Shown here: piece after piece, positions 63,070 through 64,000 of the stretch
Numbering within the stretch: the first letter of the stretch is position 1
How the letters are laid out: the number at the start of each line of letters is the position of its first letter
Virus record (IMG/VR): IMGVR_UViG_3300042386_001233
Location: 179,822 to 243,821 of that record
Strand: one strand, 5' to 3'
DNA length: 64,000 nt
From: a virus
Notes under the pieces: model-generated
What the model was told of the DNA's origin: nothing
The model's input: only the letters and a program-made list of their open reading frames with translations
The model's database searches: none
Position numbers and translations under genes: made by a program

Positions 63070-63756
63070 ATGGCCGTAAATGATCTGATCACATTTCGCA
63101 AAGGGACAGCTTCAGCATGGACTTCTGCTAATCCAGTATTAGCTAGTGGTGAGCCAGGATACGATCTGACCAATAAAATTTTTAAAATTGGGGACGGAGC
63201 ATCCAACTGGACTAGTTTAGGTAGTATAAACCTAGCTTCATCTAATATAACAGATTTTAATAGTAGTGTGAGTGGACTATTACCAGTAACTAATATTGTG
63301 GCCGGATCTGGTATTACAATATCTTCTTCTAATGCAATCTACACCATAAATTCTACAGCAACAGGAGGAACACCTTCTCCTACTGGGAATTTCGTGGTTG
63401 AATCTTTACACGTATCTAATAGATATACGGAAACGGTTTCAGCTATCAGTATTTCATCAAATACCCTAGTTATAAATCTAGATACTTGTAATTTATTTAA
63501 CTGTGCTCTTAATTCCAATATCAACACTCTTACCATATCAAATGTTCCGTCAACTTCTGGAGTCTCTATTGGTTTTACTATTATTTTTACAGCAGACGGA
63601 ACGCCAAGAAGTGTATCCTGGCCTAATAGCGTGAAGTGGCAAGCTGGCACGGCTCCTAACATAACTAGCGTAAATGGTAAAATAGACACATTTAGCTTTT
63701 TATCAGTGAACAACGGAACTTCGTGGCTAGGCTTTGTTGGAGGGCAGAATTACTAA
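63070..63756 (+). CDS. Tail fibre/adhesin with Mtd-N-like head, 228 aa
   Basis: LITFRKGTASAWTSANPVLA and EPGYDLTNKIFKIGDG repeat the N-terminal module of 59226-60917; ITDFNSSVSGLLPVTNIVAG is also shared. The C-terminal half is a new beta domain. Overlaps the next gene as TAATG. Confidence 0.78.
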   Translation: MAVNDLITFRKGTASAWTSANPVLASGEPGYDLTNKIFKIGDGASNWTSLGSINLASSNITDFNSSVSGLLPVTNIVAGSGITISSSNAIYTINSTATGGTPSPTGNFVVESLHVSNRYTETVSAISISSNTLVINLDTCNLFNCALNSNINTLTISNVPSTSGVSIGFTIIFTADGTPRSVSWPNSVKWQAGTAPNITSVNGKIDTFSFLSVNNGTSWLGFVGGQNY

Positions 63757-64000
63757 TGTTTAGTGGCATGTCCTATAAAATAGCCAGTAGATCCAGTAAG
63801 TCTTCTGCTGGGTTTAATATGCTTATTGCGGGGGAATTTGATTCCATGCAACTGCCATGCTCTAGTTTAGTTAGATTTGACTCTAACACAGTTAACTCAG
63901 AGCCAGATTTTTCTTTTTCTGTTGCCATGGGAAGCGGATTTGATAGTTCTGTAACCGCTATCGCTATTCAAAGTGACGACAAAATAATATGCGGCGGAAC
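63756..64000 (+). CDS. Delta-60 repeat protein, 3' end missing
   Basis: Partial, 81 codons in the window. SSVTAIAIQSDDKIICGG is the delta-60 repeat signature (A-I-x-x-D-x-K-I-x-x-G-G), a beta-propeller-like repeat found in large exported proteins. Starts at ATG 63756, overlapping the previous stop. Presumably another tail or surface protein. Confidence 0.75.
   Translation, partial: MFSGMSYKIASRSSKSSAGFNMLIAGEFDSMQLPCSSLVRFDSNTVNSEPDFSFSVAMGSGFDSSVTAIAIQSDDKIICGG

Overview
The window looks like a segment of a large, AT-rich tailed-phage genome, either free or integrated. It encodes a terminase, portal, prohead protease/scaffold, HK97-type capsid protein and tail-fibre proteins, plus about a dozen tRNAs, several free-standing homing endonucleases and very many tiny genes packed with 4-nt overlaps. 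The likely host is a Planctomycete. The subtilase at 36.8-38.4 kb begins with the LEnRkLLS-type N-terminal motif typical of planctomycete exported proteins, and several small exported proteins have signal peptides and low-complexity tails of the planctomycete style. The host assignment is inference; the phage assignment is well supported by the structural genes.

Layout. (1) 0-17.5 kb, minus strand: operons of small, mostly unrecognised genes, including a metallophosphoesterase, an ASCH-domain protein, zinc ribbons and many one-helix membrane peptides. They are read from TTGACA/TATAAT promoters and interrupted by one plus-strand HNH endonuclease; seven copies of a ~50-bp repeat (R2) start at 13.9 kb. 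(2) 17.6-36.7 kb, minus strand: a modular region in which almost every one to three genes has its own promoter. Most of these promoters carry a conserved CGATAATA box inside the -35/-10 spacer. Most modules are separated by a ~85-bp GC-rich double-hairpin element (R1, 18 copies). This region holds the tRNA cluster, a DUF932 protein, a phosphoribosyltransferase-like protein, a PD-(D/E)XK-like protein and two apparently unannotated structured RNAs at 27.7-28.4 kb. (3) 36.7-47 kb, minus strand: exported or surface functions (subtilase, secreted proteins, a sulfotransferase-like protein, three proteins sharing an N-terminal tag) and a sugar module (GDP-fucose synthase, GlmS, GT2 glycosyltransferase, CapK-like enzyme). 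(4) 47.1-64 kb, plus strand: late operon with a putative late sigma factor, putative small terminase, GDP-mannose 4,6-dehydratase, two nucleases, large terminase, GIY-YIG endonuclease, portal, protease/scaffold, decoration and capsid proteins, then tail-fibre/adhesin proteins with Mtd-N-like, FGE/SUMF1-like, fibronectin-III and delta-60-repeat domains. The last gene runs off the window.

How it fits together: the minus-strand half resembles an early/middle region of individually promoted accessory genes. The plus-strand half is morphogenesis, probably switched on through the sigma-like protein at its head. Gmd (48.7 kb) and Fcl (45.4 kb) together would make GDP-L-fucose, and GlmS would feed amino-sugar synthesis, so the phage probably decorates its own particle or the host surface. 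The most novel-looking features are the R1 double hairpin, the CGATAATA promoter family, the two structured RNAs at 27.7-28.4 kb and a permuted FGE-like domain in a tail protein.
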